This document shows, one piece after another, positions 1 to 8,600 of a DNA stretch of 64,000 nucleotides. Numbering within the stretch: position 1 is the first letter of the stretch; each line of letters starts with the position of its first letter. Origin of the DNA: Streptomyces sp. CGMCC 4.7035 (GTDB taxonomy: Bacteria > Actinomycetota > Actinomycetes > Streptomycetales > Streptomycetaceae); the NCBI RefSeq assembly GCF_031583065.1, contig NZ_CP134053.1:5311001-5375000 (forward strand). The letters run 5' to 3'. The position numbers and the translations under genes are program-made. Below the pieces are notes generated by a model. It was not told the origin of the DNA, searched no databases, and was given only the letters and a program-made list of their open reading frames with translations.

Positions 1-416
1 GCCTTGGCGGGGCCGCGCATGGGTGGGAGGCCGGCGGGGGCTGGGGCCTTGTGGAGTCGTGCGAGGAGCGTGGCGGCCGCCTCCCAGGGTGCGGCCTCCG
101 GGATGTCCGGGTCCACGGGCGTGCCGTACGGCCAGAAGGTCACGAGGTGGCCCTGGAGGGTGACAGGGGTGGGGTGGAGGGGGGCGAGGAGGACGCCGGG
201 GAGGCGGGTGGCGGTGGTGAGGCGGAGGGAGAGTTCGGCGAGGTCGGTGCCGGGGGTGTGGGCCTTGGCGACGGCGGTGCCGTGGCGGACCACGGTCGCG
301 TTGTCGCTGCGCTCGGCGAGGACCGTGTCCTGGGTCGGGCAAGGGCAACCTGTGCCGTCGTCCGCGTGCGCCGCGGCGCGGGCCTTCGCGGTGAGCGCGG
401 GCAGTAGTGCGGTCAC
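1..416 (-). CDS. Phosphotransferase-family protein, 3' part outside the window
   Basis: The reading frame opens at a GTG (416) after an AAGGGGA ribosome site and runs off the left edge, so only about 138 N-terminal residues are visible. Segments such as TVVRHGTAVAKAH, HLVTFWPYG and ATLLARLHKA resemble the N-lobe of actinobacterial aminoglycoside-phosphotransferase-like proteins, where the AKAH lysine would contact ATP. The catalytic HGD and DxD motifs would lie beyond the window. The substrate cannot be told, and resistance should not be assumed, because Streptomyces have many such proteins of unknown target. Confidence 0.7.
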   Translation of the reverse strand, partial: MTALLPALTAKARAAAHADDGTGCPCPTQDTVLAERSDNATVVRHGTAVAKAHTPGTDLAELSLRLTTATRLPGVLLAPLHPTPVTLQGHLVTFWPYGTPVDPDIPEAAPWEAAATLLARLHKAPAPAGLPPMRGPAK

Positions 417-537
417 GGGTCCCCTTGGGTTGTACGGCGCTGGTGGTGAGCGTACGGGGACGGTGGCGACCGAAGGTTGAGCGCTGCCCGGTGCAGGGGC
501 CGGCCGGGGGTGGGTTTCGCTTCCCGGCGCTTGCCCG

Positions 538-576
538 GTGCCTCCCCCCAAGCTCTTCGAGCAGGGGGTACCCCCA
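538..576. repeat. Short palindromic repeat, copy 1 (TACCCCC type)
   Basis: Read on the minus strand it is GGGGGTACCCCC, a short core with CTCGAAGAGC, then TTGGGGGGAGG. It belongs to the same family as the copies near 594, 1380, 3195, 14758, 58799 and 59781. It sits in the 425-bp gene-free stretch 417-841, where I see no credible gene. Confidence 0.75.
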
Positions 577-593
577 GCGCCCACCCGTGCCGC

Positions 594-636
594 CCTGGGG
601 GTCCCCCCAGGCCCTTAAGGCACTGGGGGAGGCACG
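594..636. repeat. Short palindromic repeat, copy 2 (TCCCCCC type)
   Basis: CTGGGGGTCCCCCCAG is followed by a core around CCTTAAGG and then ACTGGGGGAGG. It lies 17 bp from copy 1 in opposite orientation, so the two together could form a larger inverted structure. Nothing coding is evident around it. Confidence 0.75.
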
Positions 637-721
637 ACTGCCCGCAGCTACGGCGGCTGCGGCCACAGCGGCGCTCAACCACCTCCGCGGGAGCGGCGCC
701 CGTTTAGGCGCAAAACGGCGT

Positions 722-755
722 AACGCCCGCGCAGCTCCCCAGCTGCGCGGGCGTT
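722..755. terminator. Strong hairpin terminator, probably bidirectional
   Basis: A perfect 15-bp stem (AACGCCCGCGCAGCT and its complement) closes a CCCC loop, followed by TTT on the plus strand. It lies downstream of the small membrane protein gene that ends at 842 on the minus strand, and is most simply its terminator. Confidence 0.75.
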
Positions 756-841
756 TGTGCCGTCCGCCGCACCCCCGTCCCCACGGGGTTTCATGGATGG
801 ATGTCCCCGCCCGAACCGCTCTTCCGGGCCCGGGGCGCCGC

Positions 842-1051
842 TCAGCGCCCCAGCATCACACCCACGGACGACGCTTGTGTGACCACTGCCTCCCAGCCGC
901 CGAAGGCGTACACGAGCAGGGCCGCGAGAGGGAGGACCATCGCGGTCGCCACCAGCGGGTGGCGGCGGCCCGGGCGGCTCGTGCCGAACGCGGCGCCGTA
1001 CACCTGGCGTCCCTGCGTGCGGAGCAGTGTCCGCGGTGCCGTCTGGGCCAT
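842..1051 (-). CDS. Small single-span membrane protein, function unknown
   Basis: The 69-residue product begins MAQTAPRTLL. The ATG at 1051 is chosen because GGAGAGG lies just upstream; the longer in-frame extension is low-complexity and has no ribosome site. A basic N-terminal half (about residues 1-37) is followed by one hydrophobic segment of about 20 residues and a short tail, so it is probably a bitopic membrane protein. I recall similar small proteins being common in Streptomyces but know no function. It stands alone, with a hairpin terminator about 90 bp downstream. Confidence 0.65.
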   Translation of the reverse strand: MAQTAPRTLLRTQGRQVYGAAFGTSRPGRRHPLVATAMVLPLAALLVYAFGGWEAVVTQASSVGVMLGR

Positions 1052-1249
1052 GGTCCCTCTCCTGACCGTAGTGCTGTTGTCTTGGCAGCGGCGGGTGTCT
1101 GACCTCGGGGGACGAGTGCTGCACCCGCCGCTTGACCTCAAATCTAGGTGCCCGGCGGGCCGGGGTCGTCATGCCCTCGTACCGCTTGCCAGGCCTCCCG
1201 GAGGATGAGCGATGACCTGCGATGTACTCCCCTGGGTGGAGACGAGGTC

Positions 1250-1557
1250 CTAGGTCTCAGGGTCTTCCCTGAGGGGACGCCCGGTGTGTCCCATCTGCTC
1301 CGAGGCGTCCTCGCGCGGAACCGGCTGCTCCAACAGCGCCGGCACCCGGTTCGCCATGGAACGGGCCGTCCTCACCACGGAACCTCCCCCACTGCCTGAA
1401 CGGCGTGGGGGGACCCCCACCGGGTGACTTCGCTCACTTCCACGACTCCCCTGCGCACCGCCGTCTCCACGCGACGGCCCGCCCTGCTCGCCACCACCTC
1501 GTACGTACGCGTCTTGTCCCCGGCGTCCACGACCATCTCCACACGATCATGCTTCAC
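1250..1557 (-). pseudogene. Conserved hypothetical gene interrupted by a palindromic repeat
   Basis: A coherent frame starts at GTG 1557 after GGAAGGGG and encodes a charged product with the segments DRVEMVVDAGDKTRTYEVV and VETAVRRGVVEVSEVTR. It then enters the repeat at 1380-1420 and meets a stop at once. Beyond the repeat, a shifted frame continues with typical codon use (VVRTARSMANRVPALLEQPV and so on) to a TAG at 1250. Removing about 35 bp of repeat would roughly rejoin the halves, and 35 is not a multiple of three. I infer a disrupted gene of about 90 codons. Alternatively the shorter product is still made and functional. Its function is unknown. Confidence 0.55.
1380..1420. repeat. Short palindromic repeat, copy 3, inside a gene
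   Basis: On the minus strand it reads TGGGGGTCCCCCC, a core with GCCGTTCAGGC, then AGTGGGGGAGG. It is nearly identical to the copy at 14758-14794. It separates two halves of what looks like one reading frame and so acts as an insertion mutation. Confidence 0.75.
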
Positions 1558-1759
1558 GGACTCAATCCCCTTCCCGCACCCGGTGGTTGGGATCACATGC
1601 AGCCCAAAGCCGCCTTACTCGCACCTCCCCTGACCACCCCTCAAGTCTCCCGCCCGGCACTGACAATCGATCGGGACGAGAGGGCGCGGCCTCTGCGCGC
1701 ACCCGGCTGTGGAAACGTAAGCTGTGGCTCGTCAAACGGACCGGGCAGCGGGGATGGAC

Positions 1760-3079
1760 ATGGCGATGATGCGCCTGAGGCGTGAGGACCCGCGTGTCGT
1801 CGGCTCGTTCAGGCTTCACCGGCGGCTCGGCGCGGGCGGAATGGGCGTCGTCTACCTGGGCTCGGACAAGCGGGGCCAGCGCGTCGCGCTGAAGGTGATC
1901 CGTCCGGACCTGGCGGAGGACCAGGAGTTCCGGTCGCGGTTCGCGCGTGAGGTCTCGGCGGCACGGCGCATTCGCGGTGGGTGCACGGCACGGCTCGTGG
2001 CCGCCGATCTGGAGGCGGACCGACCGTGGTTCGCCACCCAGTACGTGCCCGGCCCCTCCCTGCACGACAAGGTCGCCGAGGAGGGGGCCCTCACGGCCGC
2101 CGAGGTGGCCGCCGTGGGTGCCGCCCTCTCCGAGGGCCTTGTGGCGGTGCACGAAGCCGGGGTCGTCCACCGCGACCTGAAGCCGTCCAACATCCTGTTG
2201 TCCCCGAAGGGGCCGCGGATCATCGACTTCGGCATCGCCTGGGCGACGGGCGCCTCGACGCTCACGCACGTCGGTACGGCGGTCGGTTCGCCGGGCTTCC
2301 TCGCCCCCGAGCAGGTGCGCGGGGCCGCCGTCACCCCGGCCACGGACGTGTTCTCGCTGGGCGCCACGCTGGCGTACGCGGCGACCGGCGACTCGCCCTT
2401 CGGGCACGGCAGTTCCGAGGTGATGCTCTACCGGGTGGTGCACGAGGAGCCCCAGTTGCACGGCGTACACGACGCGCTGGCCCCGCTGGTGCGCGCCTGC
2501 CTGGCGAAGGATCCCGAGGAGCGGCCCAGCACCCTCCAACTCTCCCTCCGGCTCAAGGAGATCGCGACCCGGGAGGCCCAGGGGTTCACGGACGTACGGC
2601 CGCCCGTCCCGCGCGGGGACCCGGACCGGCCGACGGGGCGGCTGGCGGAGCAGTACGCCGATCAACGCACCGTACGGCGCCCGCAGGGGCCGGTCACTCC
2701 CCCGCCCCGTAACAACGGCTCCCGGCCCGGGGCGCGTCCGACGCCCGCGCAGCGCAACACGACCCGCTCCGGCAACACGACCCGATCCGGCGGCCGGCCC
2801 GCACCGCGCAGCGGAGCCCGACGGCCGGCGCCCCGGACCACCGGGGCCGGACGACGCCCGGCCAACCCGCGGCTGCTGCGCCAGCGGCTGTTCGTGTTCG
2901 TCGTGGTGACGCTGCTGGTGGCGCTGGGCATCGCCGCGGCCCAGGGGTGCCAGGGGCCGGCGCGCGGCCTGGACGACGGGAACGTGCGCCAGGACGTACG
3001 ACCTCAGCAGTCGTACGCTCCGCTGCCCGGTGACCTGATGGTCGACCAGCACAGGAGCCAGCTGAACCGGGACGACTGA
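1760..3079 (+). CDS. Membrane-anchored Ser/Thr protein kinase (PknB type)
   Basis: The product has 439 residues from the ATG at 1760, which has GGGG six bases upstream; an ATG at 1754 is also possible. The N-terminal kinase domain (about residues 15-280) is complete: glycine loop GAGGMG at 24-29, ATP lysine in VALKV at 45, HRDLKPSN with the catalytic Asp at 139, DFG at 156-158 and APEQ at 182-185. A Pro/Arg/Thr-rich linker of about 90 residues follows, then one transmembrane segment near 376-394 (LFVFVVVTLLVALGI) and a tail of about 45 residues. There is no PASTA repeat. It probably autophosphorylates and signals from the membrane; no substrate is suggested by the neighbours. Confidence 0.9.
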   Translation: MAMMRLRREDPRVVGSFRLHRRLGAGGMGVVYLGSDKRGQRVALKVIRPDLAEDQEFRSRFAREVSAARRIRGGCTARLVAADLEADRPWFATQYVPGPSLHDKVAEEGALTAAEVAAVGAALSEGLVAVHEAGVVHRDLKPSNILLSPKGPRIIDFGIAWATGASTLTHVGTAVGSPGFLAPEQVRGAAVTPATDVFSLGATLAYAATGDSPFGHGSSEVMLYRVVHEEPQLHGVHDALAPLVRACLAKDPEERPSTLQLSLRLKEIATREAQGFTDVRPPVPRGDPDRPTGRLAEQYADQRTVRRPQGPVTPPPRNNGSRPGARPTPAQRNTTRSGNTTRSGGRPAPRSGARRPAPRTTGAGRRPANPRLLRQRLFVFVVVTLLVALGIAAAQGCQGPARGLDDGNVRQDVRPQQSYAPLPGDLMVDQHRSQLNRDD

Positions 3080-3177
3080 CCGGCGGTCGGCGGGGAACCC
3101 CGGCCGACTCCGACGGGAGGCCGTCGCGGCGGCGGTCGCGGTTCTGGCGGTGCTGTGCCGGGGGTGCCCGGCAGCCG

Positions 3178-3330
3178 TCACAGCCGCGGCAGGATCCTCC
3201 CCCACTCTCGACTTCGCCCGAGCGGGGGGACCCCCACGAAGAACTCCCGGTCGCCGTCGAAGAGCGGGTCCAGCGCGAGGAACTCCCCCGCCGCGACACA
3301 GCGACGATCGCCTCCCGCTGCCCGCGTCAT
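3178..3330 (-). CDS. Small possible protein downstream of trmH, carrying a repeat
   Basis: A 50-codon frame starts at ATG 3330 (GTG 3333 adjoins it), only 10 nt after the stop of the SpoU methyltransferase gene and with GAGGGG in front, so coupled translation is plausible. The first part (AAGGDRRCVAAGEFLALDPL) looks like normal coding sequence. The last third is encoded by palindromic repeat copy 4, which adds about 39 bp in frame. I do not recognise it. It may be a gene whose end was changed by the repeat, or fortuitous. Confidence 0.4.
   Translation of the reverse strand: MTRAAGGDRRCVAAGEFLALDPLFDGDREFFVGVPPLGRSREWGRILPRL
3195..3236. repeat. Short palindromic repeat, copy 4
   Basis: On the minus strand it reads TGGGGGTCCCCCC, an 18-bp core, then GTGGGGGAGG. 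The core differs from copies 2 and 3, but the ends are conserved. It lies between the convergent kinase and methyltransferase genes. Confidence 0.75.
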
Positions 3331-3342
3331 CACGGACGCCCC

Positions 3343-4161
3343 TCAGAGCTGGGGACGTCCTGTGGCCACCGCGTAGAAGGCGACGGCGGCCGCCGCGCCC
3401 ACGTTGAGGGAGTCGACGCCGTGGGCCATGGGGATGCGGACCCATTCATCGGCGGCGACGAGCGCCTGGGTGGACAGGCCGTCGCCCTCCGCGCCGAGCA
3501 TCAGCGCGACGCGGTCCATCTTGTGCGGTGCCGTCTCGTCGAGGGTCTTGGCCTTCTCGTCGGGGGTGAGCGCGAGGAGCGTGAAGCCCGCCTCGCGGAC
3601 CGACTCCAGTCCCTTGGGCCAGGTGTCGAGACGCGCGTAGGGCACCGAGAAGACCGCGCCCATGGAGACCTTCACGCTGCGGCGGTAGAGCGGGTCGGCG
3701 CAGTCGGGCGACAGCAGGACCGCGTCCATGCCGAGGGCCGCCGCCGACCGGAATATGGCGCCGATGTTGGTGTGGTCGTTCACGGATTCCATGATCACGA
3801 CCCGGCGCGCGGTCGCCAGGAGCTCGTCCGCCGTCGGCAGCGGTTTGCGCTGCATGGAGGCGAGCGCGCCACGGTGCACGTGGTAGCCGGTGACCTGCTC
3901 GGCCAGTTCCGGGCTGACCGCGTACACCGGGGCCGGGAGTTCGTCGATGACGTCCCGCATGACGTCGACCCACTTGGCGGACAGCAGCATCGAGCGCATC
4001 TCGTAACCGGCGTCCTTGGCCCGTCTGATGACCTTCTCGCCCTCGGCGATGAACAGGCCCTCGGCGGGTTCGCGCTTACGGCGCAACTCCACGTCGGTCA
4101 GGCCCGTGTAGTCGCGCAGGCGCGGGTCGTCGGGGTTCTCAACGGTAATGAGATCGGCCAC
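3343..4161 (-). CDS. TrmH/SpoU-family RNA 2'-O-ribose methyltransferase
   Basis: The 272-residue product carries the three SPOUT motifs: TNIGAIFR at 131-138 with the invariant Asn and Arg, MLGAEGDGLS at 231-240, and IPMAHGVDSLNVGAAAAV at 243-260. These form the knotted S-adenosylmethionine site. The first 110 residues resemble the SpoU substrate-binding domain (GLFIAEGEKVI). The target is probably rRNA or tRNA, but the nucleotide cannot be read from sequence. It is divergent from nothing nearby: the cysG-like gene lies upstream in the same direction, 63 bp away. Confidence 0.92.
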   Translation of the reverse strand: MADLITVENPDDPRLRDYTGLTDVELRRKREPAEGLFIAEGEKVIRRAKDAGYEMRSMLLSAKWVDVMRDVIDELPAPVYAVSPELAEQVTGYHVHRGALASMQRKPLPTADELLATARRVVIMESVNDHTNIGAIFRSAAALGMDAVLLSPDCADPLYRRSVKVSMGAVFSVPYARLDTWPKGLESVREAGFTLLALTPDEKAKTLDETAPHKMDRVALMLGAEGDGLSTQALVAADEWVRIPMAHGVDSLNVGAAAAVAFYAVATGRPQL

Positions 4162-4224
4162 AGGGTGATACTGCCTTGTCCTGGGTGTGGTGCCAACGGC
4201 TGGAACGGGAAGTGTTACCCGGGG

Positions 4225-5457
4225 TTACTCGGCGGGTCGCGGGCCCACCGTCACGACCTCGCCGATGACGATGACCGCCGGGGGCTTCACATCCTCGGCC
4301 CGTACGGTCTCGGCGACCGTCGCCAGGGTGGCGTCGACGCGGCGCTGGGCGGCCGTCGTGCCCTCCTGGACCAGGGCGACGGGCGTGTCGGGCGCCTTGC
4401 CGTGGGCGACGAGGGTCTCGGCGATCTTCCCGATCTTGTCGACGCCCATGAGGACGACGAGCGTGCCGGTCAGCTTCGCCAGCGACGGCCAGTCGACCAG
4501 AGAGCGCTCGTCGTCAGGGGCGACATGGCCGCTGACCACCGTGAACTCGTGTGCGACTCCACGGTGGGTGACAGGGATGCCCGCCGCACCGGGGACCGAG
4601 ATCGAGCTGGAGATGCCGGGTACGACCGTGCACGGGATGCCGGCTTCGGCGAGCGCCTGGAGCTCTTCCATGCCGCGCCCGAAGACGTACGGATCGCCGC
4701 CCTTCAGACGGACGACCGACTTCCCCTGCTTGGCGTGCTCGATCAGCGCGTTGTTGATGGCCTCCTGGGCCATGAAACGGCCGTACGGGATCTTCGCCGC
4801 GTCGATCACCTCGACGTGCGGCGGCAGTTCGGCCAGCAGGTCGCGCGGGCCGAGCCGGTCCGCGATGACCACGTCGGCCTCGGCGAGGAGGCGGCGGCCG
4901 CGGACCGTGATCAGGTCCGGATCGCCGGGGCCACCACCGACCAGCGCGACGCCGGGGTTACGGGTGCGGTGGTGCGGGGCGACGAGCGTGCCGTCGCGCA
5001 GGCCCTCCACCACGGCGTCGCGGATGGCTGCGGTGTGACGGGGGTCGCGGCCCTTCGCCTCGGTGGTGAGGACGGCGACCGTGACGCCCTCACTGTGGCC
5101 GGTCGCGGGGGTCCAGGCGGTGGCGGCGTCGGCGTCGTCGGAGCGGACGCACCACACGCGGTGGCGCTCGGCTTCCGCGGAGGCGGCGGTGTTGGCCTCG
5201 ACATCGCTGGTGGCGATCAGGGCGTACCAGGCGTCCGCGAGGTCGCCGTCCTCGTACGGGCGCTTCTTCCAGGTGATCTCCCCGGCGTCCGCCATGGCTT
5301 CGACGGAGGGTGTCGCTTCCGGGGACACGAGGACGATGTCCGCGCCCGCTGCGATGAGCGCGGGGAGGCGGCGCTGGGCTACCTGGCCGCCGCCGAGGAC
5401 GACCACGCGGCGGCCGGAGAGGCGGAGGCCTACGGGGTAGGCAGGGTGTTCGGCCAT
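4225..5457 (-). CDS. cysG: Siroheme synthase / uroporphyrinogen-III C-methyltransferase
   Basis: The 410-residue bifunctional protein has an N-terminal Rossmann domain with GGGQVA at 22-27, resembling precorrin-2 dehydrogenase. From about residue 155 it has a full uroporphyrinogen-III methyltransferase domain (VGGGPGDPDL near 163, LKGGDPYVFGRG near 251-262, and a VSGH segment). The second domain makes precorrin-2, the branch point to siroheme and cobalamin. The N-terminal part is about 60 residues shorter than in E. coli CysG, so the dimerisation/chelatase portion may be reduced. Its position beside cobT and cobL fits a tetrapyrrole role. Confidence 0.92.
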   Translation of the reverse strand: MAEHPAYPVGLRLSGRRVVVLGGGQVAQRRLPALIAAGADIVLVSPEATPSVEAMADAGEITWKKRPYEDGDLADAWYALIATSDVEANTAASAEAERHRVWCVRSDDADAATAWTPATGHSEGVTVAVLTTEAKGRDPRHTAAIRDAVVEGLRDGTLVAPHHRTRNPGVALVGGGPGDPDLITVRGRRLLAEADVVIADRLGPRDLLAELPPHVEVIDAAKIPYGRFMAQEAINNALIEHAKQGKSVVRLKGGDPYVFGRGMEELQALAEAGIPCTVVPGISSSISVPGAAGIPVTHRGVAHEFTVVSGHVAPDDERSLVDWPSLAKLTGTLVVLMGVDKIGKIAETLVAHGKAPDTPVALVQEGTTAAQRRVDATLATVAETVRAEDVKPPAVIVIGEVVTVGPRPAE

Positions 5458-5600
5458 GTGAGGTGCGGCTCCTCGTCCTGGCGGTACGAATGGGCGCTAC
5501 TGCTCTGGAGCGGCCCTGACGTGCGCATTTTAGATGTGGGGTCAGCGTACGGCGGGGCCGGGGGCACGCAGGAGCGCGTACCCCCGACCCCGCCTCCGGC

Positions 5601-8600
5601 TTACTTCTCGGTGACGCCCGCCGAGTCGAACGTCGCCACCTCGTGCATCGCCCGCGCCGCGCTCTGGACGAGCGGCAGGGCGAGGAGCGCGCCGGTGCCC
5701 TCACCGAGGCGCAGGTCGAGGTCGACCAGGGGGCGCAGGCCCAGCTTGTTGAGGGCGGCCACATGGCCGGGCTCCGCGCTGCGGTGGCCGGCGATGCAGG
5801 CCGCGAGGACCTCGGGGGCGATCGCGCGGGCCACCAGGGCGGCGGCACCGGCGCTGACGCCGTCCAGGATCACCGGCGTGCGCAGCGACGCGCCGCCGAG
5901 CAGCAGACCCACCATCGCCGCGTGCTCCAGTCCGCCGAAGGCGGCCAGCACGCCGATCGGGTCGGCCGGGTCGGGCTGGTGGAGTTCGATGGCGCGGCGG
6001 ACGACCTCGGTCTTGCGGGCCAGGGTCTCGTCGTTGATACCCGTGCCGCGGCCCGTCACCTCCGACGGGTCGGTGTCCGTGAAGACCGAGATCAGGGCGG
6101 CCGACGCCGTCGTGTTCGCGATGCCCATCTCACCGGTGAGCAGCGCCTTGTTGCCCGCCGCCACCAGGTCGCGGGCCGTCTCGATGCCGACCTCGATCGC
6201 CTGCTTGACCTCCTCGCGGGTCAGCGCGGGGCCGGTCGTCATGTCCGCCGTGCCCGCGCGGACCTTGCGCGGCAGCAGGCCCGGCGTCGCGGGCAGGTCG
6301 GCGGCCACGCCCACGTCGACGACGCAGACCTCGGCGCCCACCTGGCCGGCGAACGCGTTGCAGACCGCGCCGCCGCCGAGGAAGTTGGCGACCATCTGGG
6401 CCGTCACCTCCTGGGGCCAGGGGGTGACCCCCTGGGCGTGCACGCCGTGGTCACCCGCGAAGATCGCGACGGCCGCGGGCTCCGGGATCGGCGGCGGGCA
6501 CTGGCGGGACAGTCCGGACAACTGCGCGGAGATGATCTCCAGCATGCCGAGCGCGCCCGCGGGCTTGGTCATGCGCTTCTGCCGCTCCCAGGCCTCGCCG
6601 AGGGCCTTGGCGTCCAGCGGGCGGATGCCCGCCACGGTCTCGGCGAGCAGGTCGTGCGGCTCCTCGCCGGGCAGCGCGCGACGGCCGTACGTCTCCTCGT
6701 GCACGACCCAGGACAGCGGGCGGCGCTTGGACCAGCCGGCCTGCATCAGCTCGGGCTCGTCCGGGAACTCGTCGACGTATCCGACGCAGAGGTAGGCCAC
6801 GACCTCCAGGTGCTCGGGCAGGCCGAGGGTGCGGACCATCTCGCGCTCGTCGAAGAAGCTGACCCAGCCGACGCCGAGGCCCTCGGCGCGGGCCGCGAGC
6901 CAGAGGTTCTCGACGGCGAGCGCGGAGGAATACGGGGCCATCTGCGGCTGGGTGTGCCGGCCGAGGGTGTGGCGGCCGCCGCGGGTCGGGTCGGCGGTGA
7001 CCACGATGTTGACCGGGGTGTCGAGGATCGCCTCGATCTTCAGTTCCTTGAACTGCTTCGCCCGGCCCTTGGGCAGCGACTTGGCGTACGCCTCGCGCTG
7101 ACGCTGGGCCAGTTCGTGCATGGTGCGGCGGGTCTCGGCCGAGCGAATGACGACGAAGTCCCACGGCTGGGAGTGGCCGACGGAGGGCGCGGTGTGGGCG
7201 GCCTCCAGGACGCGCAGCAGCACGTCGTGCGGGATCGGGTCGCTGCGGAAGCCGTTGCGGATGTCGCGGCGCTCGCGCATCACGCGCAGCACCGCCTCGC
7301 GTTCGGCGTCGTCGTATCCGGGCGCCGCCGGGCCGGTGGACTCTCGTGCTTCTTCCACTGCGGCCGTGCTCTCTTCCTGGTCGGCGGCCCTGGTGTCCAG
7401 GTCCTCCGCCTGCTGTGCGACTACGGGCTCCTGGTCCACGACGGACGGCTCCGGGGCGGGTGCCTCGCCGTCGCGGGGAGCGGGAACGGTGACGGCGGGC
7501 TCCTCCGCCGTCGGTGCGGCGGCCACCGGCTCCTCCTGCTCGGCGGCGGCCGCAGCGGGCTCCTCGGCGGGCTGCTGCTCCTGAGGGGGGAGGGGCGGCA
7601 CGATCAGGGCGTGCGGCGGGGTCGGGGCCAGGTGCGGGGTGGTCGGCACGGTGCCCTCGACGGGCACGAACTGACCGAGCGTCTGGTCCGGCTCGGGCTC
7701 CTGGGGAGCGCCGGGCTCATCGGCCGCGGGCTGCTCGCCGTGCACCTGGCCGGCGGATGCCTCGGGCGCCGCGGCCTGGGCGGCGACGCCCACCGGCACG
7801 GCCTGGACGGACTCGGCGGCCGCGGGCTGCGCCTCCTCGGCGGCCAGGGGCAGCGCGGGCTCCTCGAACGGGGTCTCGGCGTCCGGGATCCGAGCCTCGG
7901 TGTCCGCGATGTGGACGGCCTGGTCGGCGGGCCGCGACTCGGGCGCCTGCTCGTCCGGTACGGGGGTCACGGCCTGCGCCGGGTCCTGGGCGTGCTCGGA
8001 TGCCGGGTCCTGGGCGTCCTGGACCGGGGCGGCCTGGTCGTCGGCTTCGGGTTCCTGCGCGGGTGCCTCCGGCAGGCCGGTGGAGGCGGGCGCGGGGGCG
8101 TCGGCCTGCTGGGGAACGCCCGCGTCGGGCACGACCACGACGGTCTGCGCCGCGTCGTCCGCCGGCTGCGGGGCGTGCGGGGCGGCGGGGACCTGCGCGT
8201 CCGGCGCCTGCGCGGCGGGGACCTGCGCGTCCGGGGCGTGCGCGACCGGGGTCTGCGGGGCGGAGACCTGCGCGTCCGGGGCGTGCGCGACCGGGGTCTG
8301 CGGGGCGGAGACCTGCGCGTCCGACACGGCATCCGGCGCGGGCACGGCTTGCGGAGCCTGCGGGGTGACCGGGGCGGGCGCTGCTTCCGCCGAGGGCCCG
8401 GCCGGTGCCGGTGCGGCGTCGGGGATCTGGGGGGCGGCCGGGGCGGGCGCACCGTGCGGGCCATGCGCGGACTCGGCAGCGGACACGCCCTCGGGCACCG
8501 ATACGGCGTCCGCGGCATCCGGGGCTGCCTGCGGGGCAGCGGCGGACGCTGCGCCCGGAGCCTGCGGGGCAGCGACGGGCGCGGCGTCCGGAGCCTGCGG

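Noticed and set aside
3421..6795. Very long plus-strand frame (over 1100 codons) across the spoU, cysG and cobT region
   Set aside because: It mirrors real minus-strand genes. High GC leaves the opposite frame free of stops, and the predicted protein is Arg/Gly-rich with no known pattern.
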